Shown here piece after piece: positions 38,601 to 48,921 of a DNA stretch of 64,000 bases (position 1 is the stretch's first letter; each line of letters opens with the position of its first letter). Under the pieces are notes generated by a model. It was not told where the DNA came from, did not search any database, and saw nothing but the letters and a program-made list of their open reading frames with translations. A program made the position numbers and the translations under genes. The stretch comes from Castor canadensis (Eukaryota > Chordata > Mammalia > Rodentia > Castoridae). Where the stretch lies: the NCBI RefSeq assembly GCF_047511655.1, contig NC_133391.1, positions 109,839,384 through 109,903,383 of the forward strand, given 5' to 3'.

Positions 38601-41600
38601 GCTACCTTACTTAATTTTCTTAAAGTCTATAACCATTTTTCACTAGACTCTTGGACTTTACAGGTAAGCACTCATTTGCAAGGAACAAGTTAGTCTTTTT
38701 TAAATTTTATAATTCTTACTCTTCCTGACCTTTCAAGAAACAGTTCTAAATTTACTAAATACCCATGTTGCTGCCTGCTGTGTGAAATGTATATATAGGT
38801 ATAGTTGAAATGAGACTGAAATAGGAGGATTGCAATTTTAAAGGCAGTATGGGCTATATAGTAAGACCTTGTTTCTAGAAAAAAAAAAAAAAGAAGAATG
38901 GAGAGTTGGATAGGAAACAGGAGATGGGAAGAGGAAAGTTGATTCAAGGAAACTTCTTAAAACAGATGACACTGGAGCTGAGTTTTAAGCAGAGTAAGGC
39001 CTCCTCCATTTTACTGCGACTTGAAGCCTATAATTTCCTGTGCTTGATCAGGAAAGTTATGGTTTCTTACGATTTCTGTGCTAACTTTTAGAATTAAAAA
39101 TGAACTACTAAATAGAGAATAATTTGGATGGGAGGCTTGTGGTTCAATTAGAGTACCTGCCTAGCAAGCGCAAGGCCCTGAATTCAAACCCCAGTACTGC
39201 CAAAAGAAAACTTCTGAAGAGTCAATAGTGGAAAAAAAAGTAGGTCCATTTCTTTTACCACTGTCTAATAGCCTTATATCTGTCAGAGCATGGGACATGC
39301 TCTCTTAAATTTACAGCTTATTTATCCCCCCAAAAAGTTCAAATTTTAAGGAACTTTGATCAGATTTTAATCTTCTCTGCAGTCACTCCTGCTTTAAGGA
39401 TGCAAAACAGAGCTTTAGAGAAGCCAGTGATTCCACTAAGGTTCCAATAGACCTTAGTCTACTGGACTAAGTAGTCAGAGACCTCTGTGTTAACTACATA
39501 TTGACAGTGCTTTGGTCAGCAATTTTGAAATCTTGACATATTTCAAGATTTTAAATTTTATAGTTCCTGTTGCATTTCTTGCCTCCCATATAATGAACAG
39601 GAAAGTACAGCTTTAGAACACTTTATTTTTCTGGTTTTAAGTGTTGTTGGACATGTTCTGTTTGCCTTTTTGAAGAAACAAAAGCATGATTCTTGATATG
39701 GAATTGTCTGACAATTCTGCCTCAGTAGTTTTTCTTGCGACATTAATTTGTTGTTTGTTTTTTTTTTTCTCTTTTTAGTCTGCCATTTTCAATTTTCAGA
39801 GTCTGTTGACTGTAATCTTGCTGCTTATATGTACATGTGCTTATATCCGGTCCTTGGCGCCCAGCCTCCTGGACAGAAATAAAACTGGGTATGTTGTTAA
39901 TGATGTCTATAATCACCCAAATCTGTTCTTACAGACAGTGAATGTAAATTACCATAAAAGTCATTAGATAACTATTTGTAATTTAGTTTGTAATAACTTT
40001 TTACATTATTTTCTCCCTACTGTTAAAAATCCAAAAACTATATTCATAGTATCTTACTAAATTAAGTTAAATTTCAAAAGTGATCTGAAATTTAATCTGT
40101 TAAGAGAAAAGCAGTATTGTTTAATACACTAGAGGTGAAAACAAGTACTCACTGTCTGTCAGTTATGACAATGCCCCACCTCTTTTGTAGACATTATTAA
40201 TCTTTTTCTCTGAAATACTATTGTATTTATTCTTCAGTACTTTGTTCTCATTTATCAGTTGTTTGGGTTCTAATACAATACATAGGTATTATATCTGTCT
40301 AATAAAATATTTAGGAAATTGTGTCATTAAAGAATAAGCACATAATAGTAAAATAGAATATTTGTATTCTTCTGATGCAGTTAGGAAATTTTCTTTCAAG
40401 AGGAAGTTGCATGTGGAAATGTCTACCCCTCATTACTCTAGGGGTAGGAATACATCCATAACATGCTACATTACAAAAGGAGTTCTCAGGGCTGCCAACC
40501 TTACAGTAGAGGTTGAGTAGTAGTATATTTCTCATACATAACAGACCAAATATTGTTATATCTTAAAGTATAGATTAATACAGTTAACTGTTTGAAAGCT
40601 TTAAAGAAAAATCTTCACTTCTCCTTCTATAAATGTTAAGGACCATTTTATTTTCATTATACATAGGGATTATTTTCTATGGAAGAAATTTTTAATTCTT
40701 TTCCCTATTTATTACAATTACATGTTTTATGAGGCTCACAATAAACTCTTTGTTTCATTACATTTACCACGCTCAGGTGAGAGATATCAAGATAGATTAT
40801 ATAAAATGTGCTTGTGACTTTACTATTGAAATAACTTTATTTTTGCTTATTTAATATAGAACTAAACAGCAATAAAAGATCGCCAGTTTGCCTTTTTCCT
40901 AATAGCATTATCAGCAGATTTACTTACTGGCATACAGCCATGGAAACTAAGCAGCATAATTGTATTGGTTTTTATCAGCTAATGGGGTTGCTTATTTTCT
41001 TTAAGTAGCATTTTGGGATATTACAAAAATGTATCTAAGTAGAGTAATATGTTGAAACAGCCAAAGTGGTACTTGAAAGTCTGAGTTAAATCCAAATTAG
41101 AATTTTTGTTGTTGTTTACTAATATACATTAGTTGGACAGTGGGGGATTCATTGAGACATTTGCATTTGTACTACAATATATCTTAATTAGATTCACCCC
41201 GTCCATCATTTGCTCTTATCCCTCCTCCCCACCTTAGACCAATTTAAGATTCTTTATTCATTTGTGAGTTAAGAATGATGTTGTACCAATTTCTTAATGA
41301 TGCTGTCTTCTGGAATATTAGCCCTGAAAAAAAACTTGATTTTGTGATCTTAAGATTACTGACTCTATCTGTGGAGCTCTTAAGCTTCCCATGGAAGAGC
41401 TTCAGATACTCTGTTCTGGGTCCTTCAAATCATTCTTTCAACCAGAGTAGCTTTAAATTTTTAGTGTGTATTATGATCAGTAGATTTTTAGAATCAAGGA
41501 ACCAATATGTTTTTGCATATATCTAACCTGTTGTCTTTGTATTTCTGAACATAGCACATTAGTCAGTATTCCAAGGACTTTCTCTATAATCACTCATTTA

Positions 41601-43371
41601 TTCCTCATAACAACCTACAAAAGTGGGTGCTATTATTAACAAGATGAAATAGCTTGCTCACGAGTGTGCATCCTGTAAGTTGGACTGAATTAATCCACAA
41701 TCTAGCCTTGACATTAGCTTGTATTATTTTTACAAATATGTTTGGCTGTGGTCCTTTTATTCCTATAATAAGGTTTTACCTATCAGAATGTCTGTTCTCT
41801 GAAATAAACTTGTATTTTTGTCCATTCCATTTACTCTGAACTGAGAGGCTTTTTGCTTTGAGGTCAGGATGATGTTATACTTTGACAGAATACTATACCT
41901 AGAATGTAATTGAACCAGTACTTTCTTTTTCTTGTAACCATCCAGTTGTAATGATTCATTAGCCAGCCATTTCTTTGAGGACAAGAAAAGTGTACTTCCC
42001 TGAAATTTAAGTATTGTGATTTTGTTGAACCAATCCTAATGTAAACAACAAATAATGTTGATATATCTTAATTTGTAACCAAATGTACCATCACATAATT
42101 CTAGTCTCTTGTCAGACCAGCAAAGTAACATCTGCCATGTTTGTATTTTTTTCTTTCAGATGTCTCTGTTCATTAAAGGTTCAGTTTTTTTCCAAAGCTT
42201 GCTTTTTTTACATGTCAAATAAATGCAATATCCACTTTTATGTATTTAATTCATAATATGTTTATTCATAGAATTGAAAGAAACATCTTCATTGTAATTC
42301 TTAGTTTTGGAATATGTGTTTTTAATGTCATACTTAGTGAACTCATCCAGTTTCTCCTAAACTATGAACTAAAATCATATATTTTTATATTCCTCCTTAT
42401 TGAATGACACAGATAAATACTATCATTGGAATTCATGATTATACATAATTTAAATATAGATCTGCTTCTATGAGAAATACATTCTTTAATGATGAAATTC
42501 ATTTAAAACTTGTGTTCACTTATCATTTCCTCAAAATTGGTACTTAATCAAATAAGCATTTTAATTTGCTACTTTTGAAAATGGTAAAGTACTTGAAGTT
42601 ATAGTAAAACCTTTGAAAATTTTTGCCACTCTCACATTGACTTACCCTGGTTTTGACCTACGACACATATATTCCAGCTCATAGCAGTTTTTATTCACTA
42701 ATGGCTTGTAGGCTATTGTGTCCTATTTTTGTACATATATTGTGACTCTGTCAAACAAGCAGATTTCAGAAATGAACCAAAGCATTAAAAGTTAAATTGC
42801 CAGTTTTTGGTTAATTTTTTACTTGATATTCCCAGTAATCAGTAACCACTTTTGTTCTGTTTTATTCTGTGCAGACTATTGGGAATATTTTGGAAGTGCG
42901 CCAGAATTGGTATGTATCTAATCTCCCTCCATTTTTTCAGCTATAAATTGTTGGCCAATTTATTCATGTCTTTTATTCAAAGAAATCAAACGTCAGATTT
43001 TAAAGTACAGACTTCCCGTTTACTTGCACTTTTGTAAAAGTTTGCAGAGTTCCAAGTTCTTTGCTTTGTAAAACTAGATTTGATGAGGTTTTCACAATAT
43101 TTCATTAACAGGGAGATGGAAATAAAACAAAAAACTCTCTGATTCATGTATTACATGCCATGAGTTTCTGGTTCTGAAGAGACTTTAAACAAATAATACA
43201 GTTTTGTATGCATATGTTCATACTATGGAACATGCTGTTCTATTTCTTGTATAACTGCTTTTCATCTAATGAAAAGCTGTTTCGGTAACTTTCTCATCTA
43301 ATGAACAGCTTAAGATAGTTCAAAAAGTATGTAGATATAGATAAGAAACTCTTATCCCATTCATATATGTG

Positions 43372-43402
<31 letters not shown>

Positions 43403-46400
43403 ATACATATATATAAATATATAAAACATTTAACACTGAACCCATCACATAGTAGACTCAATGATTGGTAAGTGAATGAATTAAAATATATTTTATTGCT
43501 GTAATTTGCCATTTTTTTGAGTAACAGATTACACCCCTTTTTAAGTATGCCTAATTAAAAAGAAAACAACACAGTATGGCATTTGTGTTGTCTTACACCA
43601 CTTGGGCTGAAAAATGAGTATTTCTTGTTCTTTTTGGAACTATTTGCACGACCAAAACTTATTTTTAATACTCTTCTAACTTTGACTTTGCACATAGCTA
43701 CCTTTTCTTTCATAAAGCTGTCAGGCTTTCATAAAATCTTTCTACATCAAGCATTTTAATGGTAGCCAGTTTAATAACATCTTGAATGCCCTAAACCTAG
43801 GCCTTTAAATAGAATGGGTGATTAAAAGAGTCATTTCCATTAGAAAAACTGTGTTCCCTTTCGAGTATTTTGCTTTATTTTGTTTTCAGCTTCTTGGGGA
43901 TGGAGGAAATTTAGAAGATGGTTTATAACAAGAAACAAAATTGTTTAGATATTGGACAATACAAACTAAATTCTTATAACACTTAGAGAATTTTCTAAAG
44001 ATGACCTGAGAATTAGTGTAAAAGGTCTTATGTTATTAACCAGTAAACTGATTTTCAGAACAGTTTTTCTTCCGTTGAGCTTTTAATGATAGGCAAGATC
44101 CCACTAACAGTGGCAATTGTAAGCATAATACTAAATTATCCAGAAGTTCTTTCTAAATCTGTGAAGATGAGATTATAAGATTCTATGACCTTTTAGGTTT
44201 GTAGAAAACCATAGTACAAGTATAAAGGACTTCACAGAAAAATATCTTTTTCAAGACCCTTATTCTAATATAGTGTCCCTCAAGTAGACATTATTCTCCA
44301 GAGACTGCAGTGTGATCTTAACATGTTCAGTTGTCCTCCTTCTGTGTTCTTTGTCATGTTTTATTCTCTTTCATAAAGAAAGACCTAAGAATCAGCTTTT
44401 GGAGAAATATCATTGACCTTAAGTTAGTAAAAGCACAGATGTAGCCTAGATAAGTTTGTATTAGTCATGGGACATTTAGAAAGTTCGGATTATCAAAACC
44501 AGAGTGGGGGACATACAGTGGACAACAGTCAGGGATCTCACTAGACATCGTAGGATGCCCAGAAAAGCCCCTCACAATGTAATTATCCAGACCAAGATGT
44601 TAGTAATGCTGGAGTTCGGAAGGCCTGGCCGACATTTGCAGAGATGTGTGGTGCAGACTTCTCTGGCACTCAGTCATGTACAACAGCTGCAAACTCTAAA
44701 ATAACAGAGGAAATCTTAAACACTTCAAAGGGAACCAAGAAGAGAAAGACAGAATAGCACCCTCGATAGTTAATAGTTCTAGCTAATGGCAAATGTAAAT
44801 ATATATCAGCCAAAATGCTTGCTTCAGAGAGAAGTCACCCTACAAAAGAAAAGAATATTACCAAGGAATTGAGTGGTAAGAATACTGCAGAGAGAAAAAA
44901 TAATGGCAGAGCAGGTCTAGTATTAAGAGGCTGAGTTTCCATTTCAGTTTTGTCATTAATGTTGCTAACTCATTTGGAAAATACTAGGATATTTTAAATC
45001 AATTTTACATAATAGAGAAGTGTGTACAGTTTATTCAGTAGCCATCAGTGGTCACCCAAGTGACCATTTTGTTCACGATTATTACTTGAAGAGACTATAA
45101 AAGTTTTAAGACATCTGTTTTGTAGTTTTCTTAATGATTTCCTGTAATATGATCTGTTTTTATGTCTGAAAGGTGCCCTTTCTTTTTTGTTTGCTTAGTT
45201 GTTATTTCTCTTTTTTTCACTAGATTGTGTGAATGCTATAGGTTGAATAGTTCAGTTAAAGTATTTGTTCTTACCAATTGTATAAAAACATTAGCTTTAT
45301 ATTTTGGCAAAATGTTGGTGTTCCTAGAAATGTTGATGTTGATATGCTGCTTTCTCAAGCACATGCTCCTCTTTTTCTTGACACACAATCTGTCCACAAG
45401 GAAAGGATGCAGTTTTAATGGGAAAAAAACCTCGCCAAATCATCTTATCATATTACACATCACATTACAGCAACTGTTTCACATTCACTTACACAGTCCT
45501 AAGACCAGACAAGAAGTAACATTCTTATTCAAGTTCAACCTAAGATGTTTAGCTCTACACATGGCAATCTCTTTTAAGAAAATTAAAAACAGGAAAATGA
45601 AACCCATATGTAAATTATACCATTCTAGGTCAGATGAAGAAAATAACTTCCTCAAAAATTAATTTTCAGCAGATGGGAAATTTAGGACAATATTAATTAC
45701 TTCCTTTAGGTATTTAATAAGGCTACCCTAAATAATGAGGCTGTTTATCCTTAATAAGAGTAGAATACTAGCTTATGAAATTTGTCTGAAATTTATGTGT
45801 GAATTAGCATTGTTTAAAATTGTAACCCAGATAATTCTTTAGCTTTAAAAGGGTTTTGGGTTTTTTTCCAGTTGAGGTGATGGTATTATAAAAATATTTC
45901 TAACTTTCTAGATTTTCTAGAATGCAGTACATTATTAAATGTCTGTGAGCTAAAAAACACGTTCAGAAAATCACCAAATTTTTGCTTTTTAAATATATGT
46001 GATATTTTCTGGGATTGTTATTGAGCACACAAAAGATTTAAACTTTTTTTTGTGTTAGAAATACTTACTGAAATTGCACTTTTTTTCTTCCATTTTTCAG
46101 TTGGTATGTATTAAATTATATATATGCGGTAAGGGGTTTCATCATGACATTTCCATATAAGCATATAAATGTACTTTGATCATATTTACCTCCATTAGTC
46201 TTTCTTATCTCCTCACTTTCCTTCCTCTTTTCCCTTTCCACCTTCCCGGTAGTCCCCTTTTACTTCCATGACTTTGAGTTTTTTTGTTTTATTTTGTTTA
46301 GTTTCCTCTTAGCTTCCACAAATGAGAAAAAAAATACATGTGATACTTGTGTTTGGCAGACTGGGTTATTTCACTTAACATGATCATATCCATTTTCCAG

Positions 46401-48315
46401 TACATGGCATAATTTCATTTTTCTTAATGGCCAAATAAAGATCCATTCTGTAAATACACCACATTTTCTTTATCCTTTTATCAATTGATGGGCTGATTCC
46501 ATAATTTGGCTATTATGAATAGTGCCGTGACGGAAACCTAATAACACAATGGCAGTGTGAGATCAATGAAGAAACTCTAAAAGTGAAGATGAACTTGAGA
46601 ATTTTAATTAATAATGGTAGTTAAGATTGATGTGTTCCAGAGGTAGTTAAAAACACTTAGTTACTACAAAAGAACTCACTTTAAACTGTCTCTAGCGGAG
46701 CATACCAGATGTATCTCAAAGTTATTTCTAGACACGATTTCTTCCTTCTTGCTTTCTTTGTACCTAGTGTTTTATGAATTAGTATAGCCTTGCATTTACT
46801 ATAGAAAAGGTTAAGATAAGTTTAACTAACAGTCACAGGATCTTTATTTATTAGTTTCACAAGCCAACTTCAGGTTCACATTATACAAAGGAAGGTCTAC
46901 AGATAGAAAGCACCCCTTAACAAATGTGAAAATTACCTCATATAGAAGTTGTTGGTTTTAAGTTCTACATTTCTCAGATCAAGCACCCCTAACCTGAGAT
47001 ATTCAGAAATCTAAACCTTTTTTAAGCATAGACACAATGCTTAAAAAGTTTCAGATTTGAGGGCAAATTTTTTAAAACTCTGAAATACCTCTCATATCAA
47101 GCATTTCAGATGAGGGACACTTGGCCTATAACAGATCTGGTAAAAATGTGTCTCAGAAATATTTTTCTACTTTTTTTGTTAAGCATTTTTTATGTCCATT
47201 TTTTTAATTTTATTTTACCGTTTTTACATTTACTTACAAGCGTATACATTATTTGGTCCCTACCCCACCCCTGCCTCCGGGCAGAACCTGCTCCCCCCTC
47301 TTGTTCTCTGATTTTATTGAAGAAAAAACATGTAAAATAAAAAGAAAAATATAGTGTTTTTGCTTGTGTTGTTTCCATGCATATGTGTGTTACAAACCAA
47401 ATTGCTTCATCTCTATCAGACCTCTTCACTACTTTCTAGTCCCCTTCCCACAGTGGCTTCTGCCAGATTAAGATTACTGTATTCTCTTGTATACAGTGAC
47501 GATATCAATTACATTCATGTTTTAGTTTTCTTTCCCTTTCCCTATTCCTCCCATGCACAGTCTCCCCTTTGTCTGTGACCCATGTCCAATAATATTACTG
47601 CATTTGTTTTAGGTCTATAATCCACATATGAGGGAGAACATGCAGCTTTTGGCCTTTTGAGCCTGACTAACTTCACTTAAGATGATACTCTAGTTCCATT
47701 CATTTTCCTGCAAATGTATTTTATGTCCATTTTTTAAATTAATTATATTGACCATTGTGTTTATCCATGCATGAATGCTTTCTTTTCCTCTGCAAATGCC
47801 CTGAATTGCTACTAGTGATGAAAAAAATTATGGCTAATTATTATGTTAGGCTTTCTTTGTATAGGTAGATTTTTTTTTTTTTTTTTACAGGAAGAAAATG
47901 AACTGTTTGGCTTTAATTGAGTTGCTTAAGATCATTTTCCTTAAATCTCTGTTCTACAGTCTCCATTGTATTTTTTAATATCTGGGTTTAATATAGTTGC
48001 ACAGAAATGGTGCTTTCAGGATTTTCTAAGTACATCAAAAGAAGCTGGTTTCAGAAATAAATCAGAATAGTTTAGTTGAACTTGTTTTTATGTTGCATCT
48101 AGTTCCTTGTTTGCCCCTGTTCTGTATATTCACCTCATAGATAAGAACTTGATCTTGATTCTTACCTGTCCCTCTTCCGATATAATAACCTTAAATTCGT
48201 GTTAGTCACTCATTTAATCAAGGTGAACATCTTATTTTCAACAGGTGAACGAAAGAGTCCTTATGTTGCAGTATGCTGTATCGTGATGGCCTTCAGCATC
48301 CTCTTTATCCAGTAA
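29395..48315 (+). CDS. TMEM167A: TMEM167A (KISH-A), complete coding region in four exons
   Basis: TMEM167A is a small Golgi membrane protein of the Kish family, linked to the early secretory pathway. The CDS joins 29,395-29,397, 39,779-39,888, 42,875-42,909 and 48,245-48,315 (219 bp, 72 residues plus stop). It starts [15 protein letters not shown] and ends [10 protein letters not shown], the usual length for the family. There are two hydrophobic spans, about residues 4-24 and 56-71, and a short polar, basic loop between (RNKTG, WKCARIGERKSP). All six splice sites are GT-AG and the frame is kept throughout. The first three bases of the CDS are the last three of exon 1. Transcription comes from the CpG island shared with XRCC4. 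I recognise the sequence directly; nothing is broken. Confidence 0.98.
29641..31204. other. TMEM167A intron 1, 5' part; a possible minus-strand retrocopy
   Basis: There is a C run at about 29,806-29,815. At 30,490-30,502 a T run is preceded on the minus strand by AATAAA roughly 20 bases upstream (complement near 30,516-30,522). This is a poly(A)-signal/tail arrangement. The body to its right (about 30,500-31,000) is not a protein or repeat I recognise. The plus-strand frames of 64 and 92 codons here overlap in different frames, and I do not call them genes. Confidence 0.4.
31205..31475 (-). repeat. unnamed retroelement 3' end, about 260 bp (copy 2)
   Basis: Reverse complement of the family at 17,933-18,205. 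It shares 'gtactgggggtatattataa' (complement of the 3' terminus), 'ttcaccccctccatcattct' and 'catttttccattttcataca'. A T/A-rich tail lies at the left end (31,205-31,230), as expected for a minus-strand retroposon. Confidence 0.7.
31476..32829. other. TMEM167A intron 1, nothing recognised
   Basis: AT-rich sequence without gene or clear repeat. A-rich and GAA-repeat patches occur at 32,750-32,775 and 32,822-32,834. Confidence 0.45.
32835..33183 (+). mobile_element. MLT1-like MaLR solo LTR
   Basis: The segment follows the MLT1 LTR order closely. Landmarks are 'atgtcaccttacttggcaaa', 'aagggattttgca', 'gattatcctggattagg', 'tttaatcacaagga', 'aatgtagatggcctctagaa' and 'taaagccactaagtttgtgg'. It ends near 'ttgttacaacagaatagg'. 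It has no internal region and is non-coding. The orientation is the same as TMEM167A. Confidence 0.88.
33184..33840. other. TMEM167A intron 1, reverse MIR trace
   Basis: About 33,500-33,610 ('tttgacagataggaaactaa', 'ggcatcaagtaaacatgacc') resembles reverse MIR. The rest is unremarkable. Confidence 0.45.
33845..34056 (+). mobile_element. composite SINE
   Basis: 7SL-like part: 'gggtggctcatgcctgtaat', 'gagaccctatctcagaatta'. tRNA-like part: 'gagtacctgcctagcaggtg', 'attcaaactccagtactgcc', then A-rich tail. Close to full length. Confidence 0.92.
34057..34704. other. TMEM167A intron 1, nothing recognised
   Basis: AT-rich unique sequence with no gene or repeat seen. Confidence 0.45.
34705..34800 (-). 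mobile_element. B1-like (7SL-derived) SINE fragment, reverse
   Basis: A T run is followed by 'ggcaaggtctcactatgtag' and 'tccaggatggccttgaactt', the reverse complement of a B1-type monomer. Confidence 0.85.
35300..35646. mobile_element. Tigger-like DNA transposon remnant (non-autonomous)
   Basis: The left end 'cagatgcttctccacttctg' and the right end, whose complement starts 'cagactattttcaactt', are diverged terminal inverted repeats. TA dinucleotides flank both (35,298-35,299 and 35,647-35,648), as for Tc1/mariner-type insertion. The internal words 'aaatgcatttaatacaccca' and 'ccaaatttgaagtgcagttt' match a known Tigger-derived short element in order. There is no transposase frame. Confidence 0.75.
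35649..36870. other. TMEM167A intron 1, nothing recognised
   Basis: No gene or clear repeat is seen. Short open frames on the minus strand (67-68 codons) look like chance. Confidence 0.45.
36905..37075 (-). repeat. old LINE-like remnant (L1M 3' UTR-like)
   Basis: 'tttattatgaaaaacttcaa' followed by 'acatacaaagataaaaagaa' and 'tatgctcagcatttcattgt' resembles the old L1M 3' UTR; diverged. Confidence 0.45.
37425..37565 (+). repeat. MIR SINE remnant
   Basis: 'gtgcctcaatagtctcatct', 'aaggataataataatacctg' and 'gaatttcagtaattgttagc' follow the MIR core and 3' region in order. Confidence 0.65.
38800..38894 (+). mobile_element. 7SL-like SINE fragment
   Basis: 'gagactgaaataggaggatt', 'ggcagtatgggctatatagt' and 'aagaccttgtttctag' followed by a long A run resemble the right part of a B1-like monomer. 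Confidence 0.7.
39120..39208 (+). mobile_element. SINE, tRNA/ID-like 3' part
   Basis: 'gagtacctgcctagcaagcg' and 'attcaaaccccagtactgcc' followed by an A-rich tail. It lies about 570 bp upstream of TMEM167A exon 2. Confidence 0.88.
39779..39888 (+). CDS. TMEM167A: TMEM167A exon 2
   Basis: A pyrimidine-rich tract and 'ctctttttag' precede the exon; the donor is GG then GTATGT. It codes for residues 2-37 (SAIFNFQS... to ...LLDRNKT) and two bases of codon 38. It holds the whole first membrane span (about residues 4-24) and the start of the polar loop. Confidence 0.97.
39889..41110. other. TMEM167A intron 2, 5' part, nothing recognised
   Basis: AT-rich sequence without gene or nameable repeat. 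Confidence 0.45.
41115..41255 (-). repeat. relative of the unnamed retroelement 3' end (copy 3, partial)
   Basis: 'gattcaccccgtccatcatt' and 'cttatccctcctccccacct' resemble 31,290-31,335. The outer part differs ('ggacagtgggggattcattg'), so this is a related subfamily or a truncated, diverged copy. Confidence 0.55.
41555..41730 (-). repeat. MIR SINE remnant, reverse
   Basis: 'tcactcatttattcctcata', 'acaacctacaaaagtgggtg' and 'ctattattaacaagatgaaa' follow the reverse complement of MIR. Confidence 0.6.
42875..42909 (+). CDS. TMEM167A: TMEM167A exon 3 (35 bp)
   Basis: The acceptor 'ttctgtgcag' and donor GTATGT flank a 35-base exon. It completes Gly38, codes [11 protein letters not shown] and ends one base into Gly50. 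The very small size and phase 2/1 borders match the frame of exons 2 and 4 exactly. Skipping it would shift the frame. Confidence 0.97.
42910..46100. other. TMEM167A intron 3, 5' part; microsatellite and one chance ORF
   Basis: A TA/TG microsatellite lies at about 43,365-43,430. About 44,490-44,760 is less AT-rich than its surroundings and I cannot name it. A 166-codon open frame (45,162-45,662) has no recognisable motif, is rich in Phe/Leu/Lys as expected of AT-rich DNA, and is most likely chance. Confidence 0.45.
43365..43430. repeat. TA/TG microsatellite
   Basis: 'tatatatgtg' leads into about 11 GT units (43,380-43,402) and then 'atacatatatataaatata'. Confidence 0.95.
46100..46530 (-). 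mobile_element. old LINE-1 3' end, reverse
   Basis: The minus-strand order is ORF2 end ('ttgatgggctgattccataa', 'gctattatgaatagtgc'), a 'tggccaaataaagatccatt' segment, 'acttaacatgatcatatcca', and the pyrimidine-rich 3' UTR complement (46,200-46,260). Diverged and non-coding. Confidence 0.8.
47205..47718 (-). mobile_element. LINE-1 3' end in TMEM167A intron 3, with target-site duplication
   Basis: The minus strand runs from the ORF2 end ('gaatggaactagagtatcat', complement of about 47,680-47,700) through the 'catatgtggattatagacct' region and the G-rich 3' UTR to an A-rich tail at the left. The 17-bp repeat TTTTATGTCCATTTTTT flanks it at 47,188-47,204 and 47,719-47,735. The element is 5'-truncated. 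The orientation is opposite to TMEM167A. Confidence 0.9.
48245..48315 (+). CDS. TMEM167A: TMEM167A exon 4 (last coding exon)
   Basis: The acceptor 'ttttcaacag' precedes the exon. It completes Gly50, then codes [11 protein letters not shown]... to ...SILFIQ and TAA at 48,313-48,315. It holds the second membrane span (about residues 56-71). Confidence 0.98.
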
Positions 48316-48921
48316 CTTGGAAAACATACTAGAATTTAATTGCCATCAGATTTCAGTATGAACAAGGACTTGCCTACAGAAAATAATGGAAAGAATATCA
48401 GCCTTTTTATCTCTGAACATTGAATGAGATAAATTTCTAGATGTTGTTCTCTATTTTTGTTATTGGACCAATGTTCTATATACATAATTAAGGTGTAACC
48501 ATTTAGTACACAAAGAGTTTAATGGTCTGTAACAATCAACCTCAGTACTGTCTCTCCAATATTACATTCTACAAATGTCATTCTGTTGTGTCAGATACCA
48601 GTTTGTAGTAAGGTATCTTTAAGACAGGCACATAGTATAAAAAAATTAGTAAATTATTCTTAATTCCTTTCACTGTGAGTTGGAAATGATAAATCTTTAT
48701 AAAAGGAGACCTTTATTGGACTAGCCTTTTTTATTGAGAAAAATGATTCAATTTTGTGTTGGTAAGGATTGCATTCATATTTAATAATGCTTGCTCTTCC
48801 TCTGGCTACATCATTTTGATTATTAACTGGAGTACCTCTTCTCTTAGCAAATTCTGTAGTTTATTACAGGTGTTTAAAATATTTAAAACTAGCCTATGCA
48901 GTTCTTAAGCAGGAAAATAAA
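48316..48921 (+). other. TMEM167A: TMEM167A 3' UTR, minimal extent
   Basis: The 3' UTR begins after the stop. The first plausible poly(A) signal is AATAAA at 48,916-48,921, with GT-rich sequence soon after ('aagtggtactggtgaaatg'). Later AATAAA copies (51,542-51,547 and 52,149-52,154, the latter followed by 'ctagttttgtcttattg') would give longer forms. Which is used cannot be told from sequence. Confidence 0.6.
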
